DNA of 64,000 bases from Cyclina sinensis (Eukaryota; Mollusca; Bivalvia; Venerida; Veneridae), in contig JAAONU010000002.1 of the NCBI GenBank assembly GCA_012932295.1, positions 36,329,521 through 36,393,520 of the forward strand, in the 5' to 3' direction. Below are positions 23,757 through 36,020 of this stretch, piece by piece. Each line of letters opens with the position of its first letter. The first letter of the stretch is position 1. The notes below the pieces were generated by a model that was not told the DNA's origin, did no database searches, and saw only the letters and a list, made by a program, of their open reading frames with translations. Position numbers and translations under genes: made by a program.

Positions 23757-24255
23757 AGTAAGGAAAAGAAAAGAACTAGGAGTGAACTTTGTTCTTCGAA
23801 GAAGCGCATTTAAGTACACTAAAATTGCCCCCAAAACGTTTATTTCCGACAATAGTGCACTCCGTGTTTCTAACCATGCCGACTGGTTGTTGTAGTGTTA
23901 AAACCACGTAAATGCGGGTTGACTTCATAATTATATTATTCAAAGCATATAAAGTTTGTATAAACAAAAGTGAGCAAACAAACCAATTCCTTCAGTATAG
24001 TAACAATATCATTGCTCAGATAGAACCTCTCACGTAGACAACAGTTTAGTCCATGTATGTAGTCGACAACTGTATGTAAGAAATTTACTTGTAATCAACC
24101 ATTTTGCAATAATCGCACCGTCCATCCCGCTAAGGTCAATGTCAAGTACTAGTTCTCGATCAAAGACATTAACACCAACGAGAACATGAACCAGTAAATG
24201 AGAATAATTAAGTATTCAGGAACATTTCCTTATCCATAGGTTCCTTGGTAACAAT
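23757..24255. other. Conserved intergenic block, no gene seen
   Basis: Counterpart of 4761-5285, with a deletion near 24105 that removes the TGACTCCAAATGGGAGAGG part present in the other units. Confidence 0.5.
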
Positions 24256-25080
24256 AACGATGTCAGTTAAGCCATATTTAAATTTGAGTTAGAAGCATTC
24301 ATCGTTGAAAAAAGTTGTCAAAGATGAGCAACAATTAATTGGAATGAAAAAAGCATTGAAGGGAAATTATTGTGATGTCGTCCAAAGGTTGGAAACAGAA
24401 GTTACAGTCAAAGAAGTGTTGGATAAACCGGGAAGTACCTTTGGAACATTAAAACTAGGGAGAGTGTACTTTTTCTTCTATTTTCAACAAAATCCAAATT
24501 AGTCAGTAATAATTTACACCTCTAGATACGAAGAAGTTTTTCACAAGCAGTACCACAAAGGACATAACCAGTCAGAAACCCTAGTCAGTGAACACAGTTT
24601 TATTTGAAAGCCTCAGAGAAGAAATTTAACCTTATCCATTATATGAGAGGTAATGACTGATTTAAATTTGATTTAAAAGATATAGAGACATAACTTAAAG
24701 TAAAGAAGGTGACGAAGACGTGAAGAAATGTAATGCTGACAGTGATAACAGGTAAAACAATCTATTAAAGAAAGTACTTGAAAGGATGGTTGACCTTGAG
24801 AAGAAGCAAGTAAGCAATCCAGTCATGAAAGCTACTATCCACTACTATGGTCTGATGATAGTAATTATGTATCTAGAGGTAGAGGTGGTCATAGTGATGC
24901 AGAGGCAGGTACAGAGGTAGAGACAGCTACAGACCTAGAACCCCAAAAGGGCAAACAACCATGGTACCTGAATGTTCAACTGTCACCATAGAGAACATAT
25001 AGCAACATTTTGTCTAAAGACGGATATATAAGTGTTCCTGTTATGGGGTCAGTGTAGGGCATATGGCCATATTCGAAACT
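24256..25080 (+). pseudogene. Decayed gag-like retroelement ORF, unit B
   Basis: The conserved 65-codon stretch lies at 24305-24502 (KKVVKDEQQLIGMKKALKG). The RG-rich part and the C..C....GHMA-like motif follow in other frames up to about 25075. Several frameshifts make it non-coding today. Confidence 0.45.
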
Positions 25081-25105
25081 CAGTAGTTACTGATTTGAGC
25101 TATTT

Positions 25106-25200
25106 TGTTCTGTCGTGTTGGCGAGGCGACAACAGACAGAACGACGAGTGTGACATTGGCGCGTACTAGCGCGCTCATGTGTCGTTCTGTCGTGTTGTCG
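25106..25200. repeat. Inverted-repeat cluster GTTCTGTCGTGTTG, unit B
   Basis: Same arrangement as 6137-6232: two opposed arms (25107-25145) and a third arm at 25183-25200, with a GCGCG palindrome between. Confidence 0.72.
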
Positions 25201-26440
25201 CTTTATTGTGTTAACATCGCGTTTCTGGAATTCTACAATGATTTTTCATCAGAATTTTGCCAGATCGTGTGATCAGTACTATCGGTCTTAATAGCATTGA
25301 CAGATTTCAAACCTCTCATGTTAAGTGCTAAATTCTGATTCTTATGACAAAGACATTTTTTCTCACACTGTATTGAACTGGTTTGATGTTTTGTGGTCTG
25401 TAACTTGTACACGTTGTCAAACTGATTGACGCATTTGGATTTTCAGCTTTAAACTTTAGATGCAGACTGTACATATATCTACTGAAAATTCGAGTTTGTA
25501 TCATTTCTGTTTTTGTTCATGTCTCTTTTCCTCTATAAACATGAACTGTTGTCGGCCCGATCGAGGCTGCTCCGGAGAGTAGATCGAGGCAAATTTTTGC
25601 TTGACAATTTGCGTTCATTCAAGAACTTTTATGATTTTTTGCTGATCTTTCTATTAGCTACCTTAAATGATTGACTTCTGTTTACTTTAAGTAGTCGATA
25701 AACTTTCATCCCCTGACCTGTGACTATCTCTAATGCCATGCGCTGTCCAGCTTTACCTGGACCCAGTTCTACTTTAGATCTTATTACTTCATTAACGGCT
25801 TCATTAGATATTAATATCTTTACAAGCTTTGTAAGCTTAGTTGGTGACACCTCTAAATCTTTGAATTCACTGATTGTCTTTCTTTTTGGTGTCAAATCGT
25901 TTTCAGCAATTTTACGCTTTCGACTTACTTTCCCTGAATTTTTACTGTCTACATCAATCTCAGCAACGCTTGTGATAGCTACAGGCACCAAGTGCTGTTC
26001 TTCTCTCCAGCTTCTTTCTTAAAGAATTGTTGTTTTTTCTTTTTTAAAGGACATATTGTAATTGGAGCTTTTTAAAAATATTTTATCCAGTGGTTTTTTT
26101 AATGATTTATTATCTTTTTCCGTTAACTCCTTTTGACCTGAAATTTCATATCAACAAAAAACGTTTGTCTGATGAACATGACGAAAAAAAACCCATTACT
26201 TTAGAGTCGCAGGTCTCTCCTGATTCTTCGTAACTTGTGATTGTATTCGTTGTATTTTCTACTATGTGTTCATCAGTGTAAAGTCCTTGAGCGGTATGTT
26301 GTTTGAGTTTACTACGTTGCTCCTGCATACACTTTCTTATCATTTCCCTTCTTATTAAAAGTCTCACCTCCACTAGCCTTTTTTTCTTTCTCTGCACGAC
26401 TTTTTTCCCATCAACTTAAAGCATTAAATAGTGTGAGTGA
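25201..26440 (-). pseudogene. Decayed ORF of a CLC-motif repeat protein family, unit B
   Basis: Best kept of the three copies. A 120-codon frame (25991-25629) carries RKRKIAENDLTPKRK, LEVSPTKLTKLVKIL and VTGQGMKVYRLLKVN. An upstream 83-codon frame (26397-26146) carries a basic, Glu-rich stretch (QRKKKRLVEVRLLIRREM). Downstream frames hold the RP and CLC..xxN motifs. Stops (for example after KISKKS) break it. It looks like the coding relic of a mobile element or a dead gene caught in the duplication unit. Confidence 0.5.
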
Positions 26441-27856
26441 ATTAGAAATTTGTGTGAATTACGTTACTATTTTAACTTAACTAGAGCTCTCTACATGTTC
26501 CTCATACAGTGTACCGATATGTTTCTTGTAATAATATTGTCAAGGCTTATCACGTAATGAATTCCAATTTCATTATTTTTCTAAGTCAAAACAAATGATA
26601 TTTACAATAAAACACAATACATACCTTTTTTGTTAACGAATTTTCCACACAATATTTTTCATTCCAGTTTCCCGCTCTAGGAACTTTTCTTCAGTATGCA
26701 CCGGGAAGATAACTTTGTGCGTATGTACACAATATCCGGATATAACCATGATCGATTATTTTGCGCGCCTAATTCAAGAAAACAGTCACGTGATTCACAG
26801 TAACGTAATTCATGTTAGCATGTTATTATACCACAAGATCCCATATCATGAATCAAATATAGATATTACCTCTAAAGATTAAAATTACAGAAAAGTTTCA
26901 CCAGTTATTTCATGTATGACAGGTAAGTACAAGAAAAACATTGATGGGAAGCATCAAAGAAGCGGATAATTGGATTGCCGGCGGAGAAAGAGTGACCAGA
27001 TGAAGCTCACAAACCAGGGCTTCTATGCCTTCTGCTTATTTGAAAGACACGATTGAAAGAACAATCACGAAAGTGGGATCCGTTACCGTCGAATTTGCAT
27101 TGTTGTTTATTTAATCGGTCATGGCTTATATGGTTTAAGGACAGCTGCTCAAACCTTTAGTTTTTGACAGCCATTTTCGGGTATTTTTGTGCATTGACAC
27201 TGAAAACAACGAAAACAAAAAATAAAATGAGGTTTTACTTCTGTTGGGAGATGGCGTTTGTCAGTTGAAATATGACAATCTGCTTAAATTCAGGGCATTT
27301 ACATTTTCTTCATGGCCACTAGACACTCAGCGTATATTTGCTCTATTGTCATTTTAGTTGATTATGTATATTATACATTTGTATCAATATATTTGATATT
27401 TATAAAGCTATCTTAAACATATTGACTTTTAATTGATTGATTTTTTACCTGTTAAAGTTACACATACATAAATAGATCTTCTGTTTGCAACAAGAATTTT
27501 ACCAATATTTAATAGTGTTACGCTACATGATTTTATATAATTGTCATCATGAAGTTAATAAAACATTTTAAACTCAGTTTGAAAGTTGTTTTGTACATAT
27601 ATAAATGAAGGTTTGTTTTATTTTATTATGATAGTTCGTTAACAGGTAATCTATTTTTTGTTAAACACATCCTACTTTAAAGCAAGTACCGACCATTGTA
27701 AGGGAAAAAACTTAGGAATAGTAAACCCTTGATATTCAGCCGTGTAGACAAACAGTCGTTCACAGTTCAAATGGTTGGAAATAAGTACATATTTTATAAA
27801 CAGGTATACAACTTAACTGTTTCAATTTTCAACAAAACTTATCGATCGGAGTGTGT
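26441..27856. other. Upstream flank of MyD88 copy C, no gene seen
   Basis: Homologous to the flank of B but without the Gypsy element (empty site near 26687) and with a deletion at about 27017 that joins CACAAACCAG to GGCTTCTATGCC. Confidence 0.6.
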
Positions 27857-27891
27857 TTTATATAGACATTGGTCGGAACTAAAACTTCCGG
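27857..27891 (+). promoter_or_regulatory. Putative MyD88 core promoter, copy C
   Basis: TTTATATA, ATTGG and ACTTCCGG in the same order and spacing as before copy B, ending 152 bases upstream of the ATG. Role inferred from conservation. Confidence 0.4.
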
Positions 27892-28043
27892 GTGTGCATA
27901 GTTGTTAACGTAAATAAAGTTTTTAGTGATAATGAAACCTTTGATAAGGAGAGGCGATTGTGAATTATGATACAAAGGTTAGGTAAAAACTGGAATTTAG
28001 AAAGTTGAAATATATGATCTAAAATTACAGTAGATAACTAAAT

Positions 28044-31000
28044 ATGGAAGCGATGGATCCTTTATCAGAAGAACACATTTTACCCGCTCGGTATAACTTT
28101 ACTCCACTGCGGGCACTTCGAGTAGCATCGCGGAGGAAGTTGTCGACTTTTTTAGATCTTGAAGGAAATCTAGTTGTTGTCAATATTGATGGAATAGAAA
28201 CTGATGTAGTAAATGACTACAGTGGGTTGGCCGAACTCGCAGGCTTTTCTTATCAAGAGATAATGAACATGAAGCGACAAAAGAGCCCAACACAAGAGCT
28301 GTTAGAGTTATGGACTTCCCAACAGGATTCCACAGTGGGCAATCTATGGATGTATCTCTATATGATGGAACGATACGATGTCTTGACTGAATGCAGACGC
28401 CCAATTTGTAAGTTTATTAAAAAAAGACTAGACTGTTTTTCAAATCTTTGATCTGAAAATTTTATAAGGAAAAACGGAGAACTCAACAGGCTTGACACAG
28501 ACGAATTGATTTTAGCTATTTTAATACAGTTTAGACTCATTTATTTTACATCGATTGCGATACAAGTTCTTACAACTTAGATTCACCACGCTCGATGACT
28601 GCTTCCTGGGTTCTATAGCAGTATTCGCGCAGTGGTGAGGAATGTGAAGATCGTGAGAGAATTTCGCCTCTGACGGGATTCGAACCCGCGACCTCCGGAT
28701 CTGGAGCCCTGCACTTTACCCCTGGACCACGGTGCCTTGACTATACCTGTTATAACTGTTCATACAAAGCTTTCCTTAGTAAACTTTATATATAAAAAAG
28801 GTTCAAGAAAAAAGTATGAATACTAATTGCTAAGTTTTAAGACTTAATAAAACGTTGATAAATGAAATGGTAAGGGTAAGCTCTACAGTTACACTAGCCA
28901 TTCGATATAACTTTATCTGTGTAAAATAGAATAATCTTCGTTTATGACATTTTCAGTGCACGATTGTAACAAATACGAGGAACATCAGCAACTACAAATA
29001 GATACTAAAAGGTACAACATTGAGCAAGATCCCACAGGTAGTTATCCTAGTCAGTAATCTATCTATTTGATGGCTTGATGACTGCCATTTTTGTTTATAA
29101 CCAATCCCTAAGTCACGTTATGAGATATTTGTGAACTGATATAATTAAGTTATTAATATTTAGTTTAAATATTAACATTTATAACCTTCTTCCTGCATCT
29201 GGCACGACTTATTAGTATAACATACAAATACTGACATATACAAAAGATGATATGTTTCAGGATGAGTCTTGCCTGTGTAAATACCAGAAACTAACGTAAC
29301 AGATAAAAACGCATTTTCAACACATTTTATGCCTCCGAAGGGTGGCATATAGTTTTTGAACTGTCCGTTCCTCCATCCGACATTCTGTCCGAAAACTTTA
29401 ATATTGGCCATAACTTCCTTCTTAGTAAGTGGTTTACTTCATACTTGGACACAACACCCCTTCTGACAAGACCTCCCCACTGACCTATATTTATTTGATC
29501 TTGACCCCTGAATGATCTTCACCTTGAAGATCAAATTGTCCAAAAATTTTAACATTGGCCATAACTTCCTAATAAGTAAGTGGATATACTTAGACACTTA
29601 CTCCCTTTGAACAAGACCTTCGCTTCGACCCATATTTATTTGACCTTGACCCCTGAATGACAGGTCCTCGGCTCAAAAGTCAAAGCACCACTTCAGTGGT
29701 AGGAGAACAATTACGACAGAAATTAGACTCGAAAATTTAAAAATTGAAAGGAACTCCACAAGCGGTCCCGAGTCCCACAATTGCAAGTAGTTCTTATTTT
29801 ACCAAGGATATTTACAGGCGGGAATGATCTTTATTTCTACAAAAGAAAAAAAAACAAAAACATTCCTACCTTTGCTTTCTAAATCAATGAACATGTTAGA
29901 AATAGAGAGCAGTAATTTTTCCAATCATTGTGATTTAAAAAAGAAAAGAAAAGCTTTTTCATGAAGAAATGACTTGAATACGAAAGAAATTATGTCAACA
30001 TTGTTTTTGAATCAATAAAACATAGTTTGGTCATTATCCTGTTAGTACAGTTATTTTTCTCTATCAGTAAAATCAGTGTGATCATGGACCTAAACAACAA
30101 GGGTATTATTAACCTTCGTATCAATATTCGTACTTGTTCTATATTTTACGAGTATATCAAGTACTTTTACAAAACGAAAATGTAATAAGTAAAATGTACG
30201 CTCTGTTGAGATATTTGTCTACTTATACACAAGTGCTACTTTTATAATGGTTTTCTGTTCAAAGCCATTTTCGTTTCGTTTTCAGTTTCAACTTCTGAGA
30301 TGAAAGTTGATGAAACAAAATATGCAACCAGGCAGGATGGTAAGAGAGTTTGTTACAGCCTTAGCTTTCAAAATTGTTACATCGGCTTGAGACGTTTTCT
30401 CTAATCGATAGCCGCCAGTAAAATAAGTTTACTCAATTATGCGTGTGATAAATTTAACACTAGTCATACTGATAACAGGAAAAAAAATAATGTAAACAAA
30501 ACTGAAAGTTTGTAGCATTATATTGAAATTTCTTTTGCTATGGGCCTCAATATAACAATAGTGGTTTGTCTTTAGTTAAGTTCCTGGATCGAATTCCAGC
30601 AAAATCGCGCAGCGTGCAATAGCCTTTACATGAAGCGATGTGTGCAGTATACCCTGCTTTAAGTAGTACGAAATATTTTCTATATTTCCAGTGCAAAGTG
30701 GACAGAGAACGTGTTACGATGCATTTATATGTTATTCGGCCGAGGACGAGAGCGACCGGAAATTTCTCTACGAGCTGATAGACGAGTTAGAGAAAAGACG
30801 AGGCCTGAAGCTGTTCGTGCCTGGGAGAGACGATCTTCCGGGCTCAGCAGAGCATACTATCACGGCTTATCTCATAGAAAAAAGGTTGCCATTTTTTTAT
30901 GATATTCAGTTATGACATATGTTCACCATATAGCGGTTTTGAACTGTGCGATCGACTGTTATTTTCGAATTCGAACAACCACACTCTTCCACCGTCATAC

Positions 31001-32808
31001 TAAAGACAATTCGAATGCCACCGAACTCTCATGCATCTACGCTTGACACTAACCTGTCGACAGGCCCTGTTTTTAAACATAATGTGTTGCAGTCATCCTT
31101 TTTTGTAAATCAGTCCAGAATATTAGATGCAGCTGAAACTCCTAAACATAGAAACGTCTGAGTTATAATTTGATCAAACTTAGCAAGAATAAAAAAATAG
31201 TTATATCGATATGATTTCTACTCTGTCAAGCAAGGAATACAGTTTAACAAAAAAGTAACATCACACATAAGTGACTACTTAAAAACATGTAGATTTTCTT
31301 AAGTGTTTTATTCCGTAAATTTTATTAAAAAATATTGATGGCTTTCCTTCTCGATTTTAATAGATTTTGTCACTTAGAGTTATGGCAGATACATTATTTT
31401 GCACATTAATGTGTATTACGTGAAAAGGATACGATCAGACAATGATAAACAAAAAGGATATAGAGTTATAGGAATTGTAAGATTTGGATAAGTTGTATCA
31501 ATACATATTTTTTATCTGAATGTAAGTTTACATTTATTCTTGAAATTATCAGGTGCACACGAGTGATCATCCTGATGTCAAAAACATTTTTTACCAGCGC
31601 AGCCTGTGATTTTCAAGTCAAGTTCGCCCTGGCTCTTGCGCCAGGTATTTGTATAGCTTAATATTAAATTACAATCATAATTTTCAAATAAACAAGAGGT
31701 TAAGACTCTATTATTAAACTTCAAATGAATTTGCGATACAAGTGATATAGTATACCGGATTTTTTTCGGGTAGTGCAAATTAAGTGATTATTTCCCAAAT
31801 TAAATTTTCGCCTTTTTAAAATATTGTTGATTTATTAGTTGACCTTCGCAAGGGGAGATCACACTCCAGGCATGATTACGCTAGTTCGTTACAGTTACTT
31901 ACCATTATTGATTATGTACCACCTCAGAGACTCGCTATTTCTTTGGCTTGGTCCGAATTTAAAAAAAAAAATATTCTGTGTTTTCTCAAGTCCGTGCTAA
32001 ATAATATTAATTCAGATTATTCTCTCTAATTTTGGCGATATCTATCACTCGCGAAAAAGCGAAAGTAAGAATCGTGCGGAAAAATATATAATAATGATAA
32101 TCAATGTCTAACTAGATCTAAGTACATGTACATTAATTTAATTGACAGTCTTCTTACGCTTCTAATTGTAACTGTTTTTTAGGTGCAAGAAGTAAAAAAC
32201 TCATTCCAGTTATCCGTGAGAAGCACACACACATTCCAAGAATACTACGGTTCTTGGCTGTCTGCGATTTTACCAAAGCTGATATGGTTGAATGGGTATG
32301 GGATCGCCTATACAATGCAATAATTGCACCAACAGGTCAGCTGACCTATTTTGAAGAGGAAGATTCCTCCAGTCCATTTGAAATGAGTGGCGAACATTTA
32401 CAGGACATCAAATTTCCCACCCAGCGTCGTCTAGATGAAAATGCTGACACCTTCCTTGCCAGCATGGATGTACAGTCAGGAAACGGCAGTAGATCAACCG
32501 CTGTAAACGCTAGTGCTCCAAGGGAACCGGTAGAACATAGTGCTACATCAATGTCTGTGGGCGAATCAAGTTTGAACAGCCAACAAAGGTCAGATGTAAG
32601 TACATCACTACTGACAGATCCTCCAAATAAATCCATACAAAAGAGGAAACCCGGAATTCTGCAAAAATTGGCCGGACTAGGAAAACAGTCGAAACAAGCC
32701 CCTATGATAAAGCCCAAGAAGACAAAGGGAAATGCACAAAAGGACTTGGAGCGACATTCTTCTATAGACAATGCCTTTCTTTCGTGTTCAGCTGAACATT
32801 TTGTTTAA
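28044..32808 (+). CDS. MYD88: MyD88-like adaptor, copy C (complete, six exons)
   Basis: Exons are 28044-28407, 28957-29037, 30286-30339, 30692-30884, 31553-31644 and 32183-32808, again 1410 nt and 469 residues with phases 1,1,1,2,1. The Death-domain exon is almost identical to that of B. In the TIR domain the residue just before box 1 is Cys instead of Phe (QRTCYDAFICYS), and exon 5 reads KFALALAP where B has KFAQALAP. The tail differs by several substitutions (LLTDPPNKSIQKRKPG, GLGKQSKQ) but ends AEHFV. AATAAA follows the stop at 32809-32814. The frame is open throughout, so this is a candidate functional paralogue. Introns are also very close to those of B, which indicates recent duplication or conversion. 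Confidence 0.95.
28526..28737 (-). mobile_element. tRNA-like SINE in MyD88 intron 1, copy C
   Basis: Same insertion site and orientation as 14869-15079. The loop region reads CTCCAGA, like tRNA-Trp; the B box is GGTTCGAATCC. It is absent from copy D. Confidence 0.75.
29331..29700. repeat. Dispersed bivalve-type repeat in intron 2, copy C
   Basis: Counterpart of 16012-16370, with GCCTCCGAAGGGTGGCATA and two TTTGACCTTGACCCC-type motifs. Confidence 0.58.
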
Positions 32809-32814
32809 AATAAA

Positions 32815-33727
32815 GATGTAAAGACAGTATTGATTATCCTGATTTTAGATGAGTCTGCTTAAAAGCTGTTTTTGTTTGTAGATTTTTTTTAAACATATTT
32901 TTTAGTATACCGCTAGTCGTCGTTTATTTTCAAGTCTATAAATTGCTAATTATTTGATTCATTATTTTATTTATAACTTTTCTTTTTTGAGTTCATGTAT
33001 TTTATTCAATGCCTCTTTGTATGCTAAACAAATGCAACGAAGATTCAATTTTACAGAAAGGCAGTCACAAAAAAGTATTTTGCGTGTGAAAACATAATGC
33101 ACTTGATAAAACACTTATCTAACAAGGATTGTAGCAAATGTGGTAAACTTCGTGTAAGTACAATAGTTTTTGTCCAAATCTTTTTTTTTCGCGGTACATT
33201 TTAATATTATTTGTAAGATGACATAGTTGGTGCATACTATACCATATGAAATGAATTATTCCTTAAATGTAAAGAATTGTAAAGAAACAAGGATTTATCT
33301 GACATTTCGTCCTTAATGTAATGAGCCATTGTTCAATATTGTCACCGTTTTAAAGGCTATCCGAGATCTTCAAGCAGTTTTGTACAGGTCCGTCCATTTT
33401 CATTGCGAAGAGACAAAGTTCTCTTATATGTCCATTATTATTATTTTTTGATCATTATATATATTTTAGCTGAAGTGCTTTAAAACTGCAAACGCTAGTC
33501 CTGTAAAACAGAGCATACCGATTGTAAATTGTATTGTAAACATTTCAACAAAATGATAAACATTTTTGTTAAGATTTTTTTTTCATTTTTGAATAGCGTA
33601 TAGGTGAAGAAATGGCGACACATCATAGAAGGACTTATAGAGGAATCATGTCATTATAACTGCAGTTATGTTGTCCATTATTGCTATCTTTTTAATTAAT
33701 ATATAAATTTACTTTAGCAGATGTACC
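32815..33727. other. 3' flank of MyD88 copy C, no gene seen
   Basis: Homologous to 2725-3551 and to 19508-22498 without the TTAA element. The empty TTAA site lies near 33312. Confidence 0.55.
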
Positions 33728-33736
33728 TTTCATTAT

Positions 33737-34025
33737 AGGAGCGGATCAGTGGTCCAGTGGTAACGCACTGGACTGGTAACCCAGGGGTCCAGAGATCGAT
33801 TACCCGCTCCTCCATTACTAATTGTCTTTAGGATGAGACGTTAAACCGAGTTCCCATGTATTAGTGCTGCACACTGAGCATGCAAGAGAACCAGGGCTGT
33901 CTCTGCAATTGGATGCTTTCTTTTTCTTGTACTACCCCCACAACATAAAATAACTAATCTCTTCAGGGGGAGTCGAGCATATGGGCAACCGAAACCGACG
34001 ATAAATAAATTCAAATAGACTAGAC
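33737..34025 (+). mobile_element. tRNA-derived SINE, unit C copy
   Basis: Head GGAGCGGATCAGTGGTCCAG, with a short deletion after CCCGCTCC. Target duplications TTTCATTAT at 33728-33736 and 34026-34034. Confidence 0.88.
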
Positions 34026-34781
34026 TTTCATTATCTTCTCCAAAACTGCAAACACAGTCCTGTAAAAACGAGCATATAATTATATCACAAAAAGGACTTA
34101 TGGAAGAGTCATTTCATTAGAACTGTAGTTTAGTTTGTCGTTCTTCGTTAAAATCGTTTCAAAACTGTTATAATGTGAATATTTCTTATGTAATATTATG
34201 TAATATTACATAACTCAAAAGATATATATGCAGTTATATAATGAATAATTAATAAAGTGTATTTTCTTTCTAATTTCAACTTATAGAGTCATGTGTTTTA
34301 TAAATGAATGTAAAAATTGATTTCTTATTTCAGGAGCTAATATCATGATGTTTAGTATTAAAATGTTCAGATTTTTGTATAGAAATTGGATATGACCTTT
34401 ATTTTTGAATATTTAAAAGTAGAGTCCAATAAACAGCATTTTATAATTATTTTATATTAAAAGTCAACATCATATATTTGGTATGAAATTTAAATTAGCA
34501 AGGAATTTTTATCAGATTATCCAAGCCGAGATTTTAACAACATGTCACCTCAAGTTATTTTCTTAACAATGGTATGACTTGGTGATAATTGATCTCAAAG
34601 GCTCGGGTCAAAGCTAGCTTGATTATTAGGCAAAGACTGGAAGCCACAGGTGAGAACGTGTCAGACATGCCAAGCCAGATCAAAGAATACGGTGATTAAT
34701 TAATTATTAGTCTTTTAGAAATTTAAGTAAAAGTACAATCTGTTGTTTTCACAAGATTTTGAGCTGATTATCTCAAAATGG

Positions 34782-34788
34782 TATATAA
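34782..34788 (+). promoter_or_regulatory. LTR TATA box
   Basis: TATATAA inside GGTATATAAACTTCCC. Thirty bases downstream is 34812, the first base of the 88-bp repeated block, which therefore probably starts at the cap site (start of R). The same box is present in the 3' LTR near 45316. Confidence 0.65.
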
Positions 34789-34899
34789 ACTTCCCCGAGT
34801 TCTTGCTGGTCATCATTCGCCAACAACTGCTGTTAGATTCAAGAAATAAAATTATTGTGTTTAAACTCTTTGGACTCAAGATTGTTTATTGGATTTCAG

Positions 34900-35961
34900 G
34901 TAAATGATTTTATATTATTTTTGTAATATTTTTCTGTTTCAATTTGCTTTGTTATTTCTTTAGGGTGTAATATCAGTTATTTAGAAAACTAACTTCATGT
35001 CTTGGATGATTGATAGTTTTATGACTATATAAGCAATTATCTATTATTGAATTAATATTTTTAAGCAGAAATTGTTTAATGAATCAAGGACTAATACAAA
35101 TTTCTGGTTCCAAGATCTTGACACAAATTTTATTACTAATTTGTGTTTTTACACCATGTTAAAGTTACCATTACCATTTTGATGTTGCATTCATCAATAA
35201 CTTGTATAAATAACAAATTTTCGAATTTCAATTTAGACTTTTATAATAATTATGTATTTGCTAAATAGAACTTCAGTTATTTCATTACGAAAACTTATTA
35301 AAGACTTCATTTTACAATTGTAGTTATTTCAAATAATTTATTATGGGATTATAGAGGAAATTGCTATCTTATTTGATGTAAAGTCAATTATATGAATAAA
35401 TCCATTTTATATAAAACTATAAATTCAAACTCAATCTGAGGATAGATACTTAGGATGATTAAGAAATGTAATTATCATTACAGTGTCATTAAAACTTTGC
35501 ACAGAATTGTGTGACCACGTTACGGTATACTAATTCATTTTACTTAGGTTGTATTGATGTGTACTTAATAAATGATTTTTACAATATGCTAAAGTACTTC
35601 TGGGATGTATTTTTTTAGTAATCAAAGTTAATCGAGTATTACACTAAGCTAATGTTTTTACGTCTTGATGTATCTGTTAGGGTTAATCATCGGCCAAGAT
35701 CTCGGTATGACTTTCACTGCCAAACGAGTTGTTCTACCACAAATTGAATTAAGTATTTCTTTTATTGCAATTACTTAAGCTTTTCCCCATAATTATCAGT
35801 TTTTACTATATTGTGATTATGTATATGCAACAATTTTATAATTCATGTATTTTAATAAAATGTGTTGTAATAGATCATTCGCCAACAACTGCTGTTAGAT
35901 TCAAGAAATAAAATTATTGTGTTTAAACTCTTTGGACTCAAGATTGTTTATTGGATTTCAG
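34900..35961 (+). other. Intron-like GT...AG segment in the 5' LTR
   Basis: The first 88-bp block ends TTTCAG and is followed by GTAAATG, a good splice donor. The second block ends with the same TTTCAG before ATCCCCGACC, usable as an acceptor. Removing the 1062 bases would restore a single block joined to the last 34 bases of the LTR. Whether it is spliced is not shown by the sequence; a simple repeat-flanked insertion is the alternative. Confidence 0.45.
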
Positions 35962-36020
35962 ATCCCCGACCCTAGTCAGAATCTCCGTTATAACAAGTGG
36001 TGGGTATTGTGGTTTGGTCG

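Larger units (their letters stand above)
34166..35995 (+). repeat. 5' LTR of the env-bearing provirus
   Basis: 1830 bp, unusually long for a Gypsy LTR. It holds a TATA box at 34782, an 88-bp block at 34812-34899 that recurs at 35874-35961, and a 974-bp AT-rich spacer between the two blocks. Each block contains AATAAA. Confidence 0.95.
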
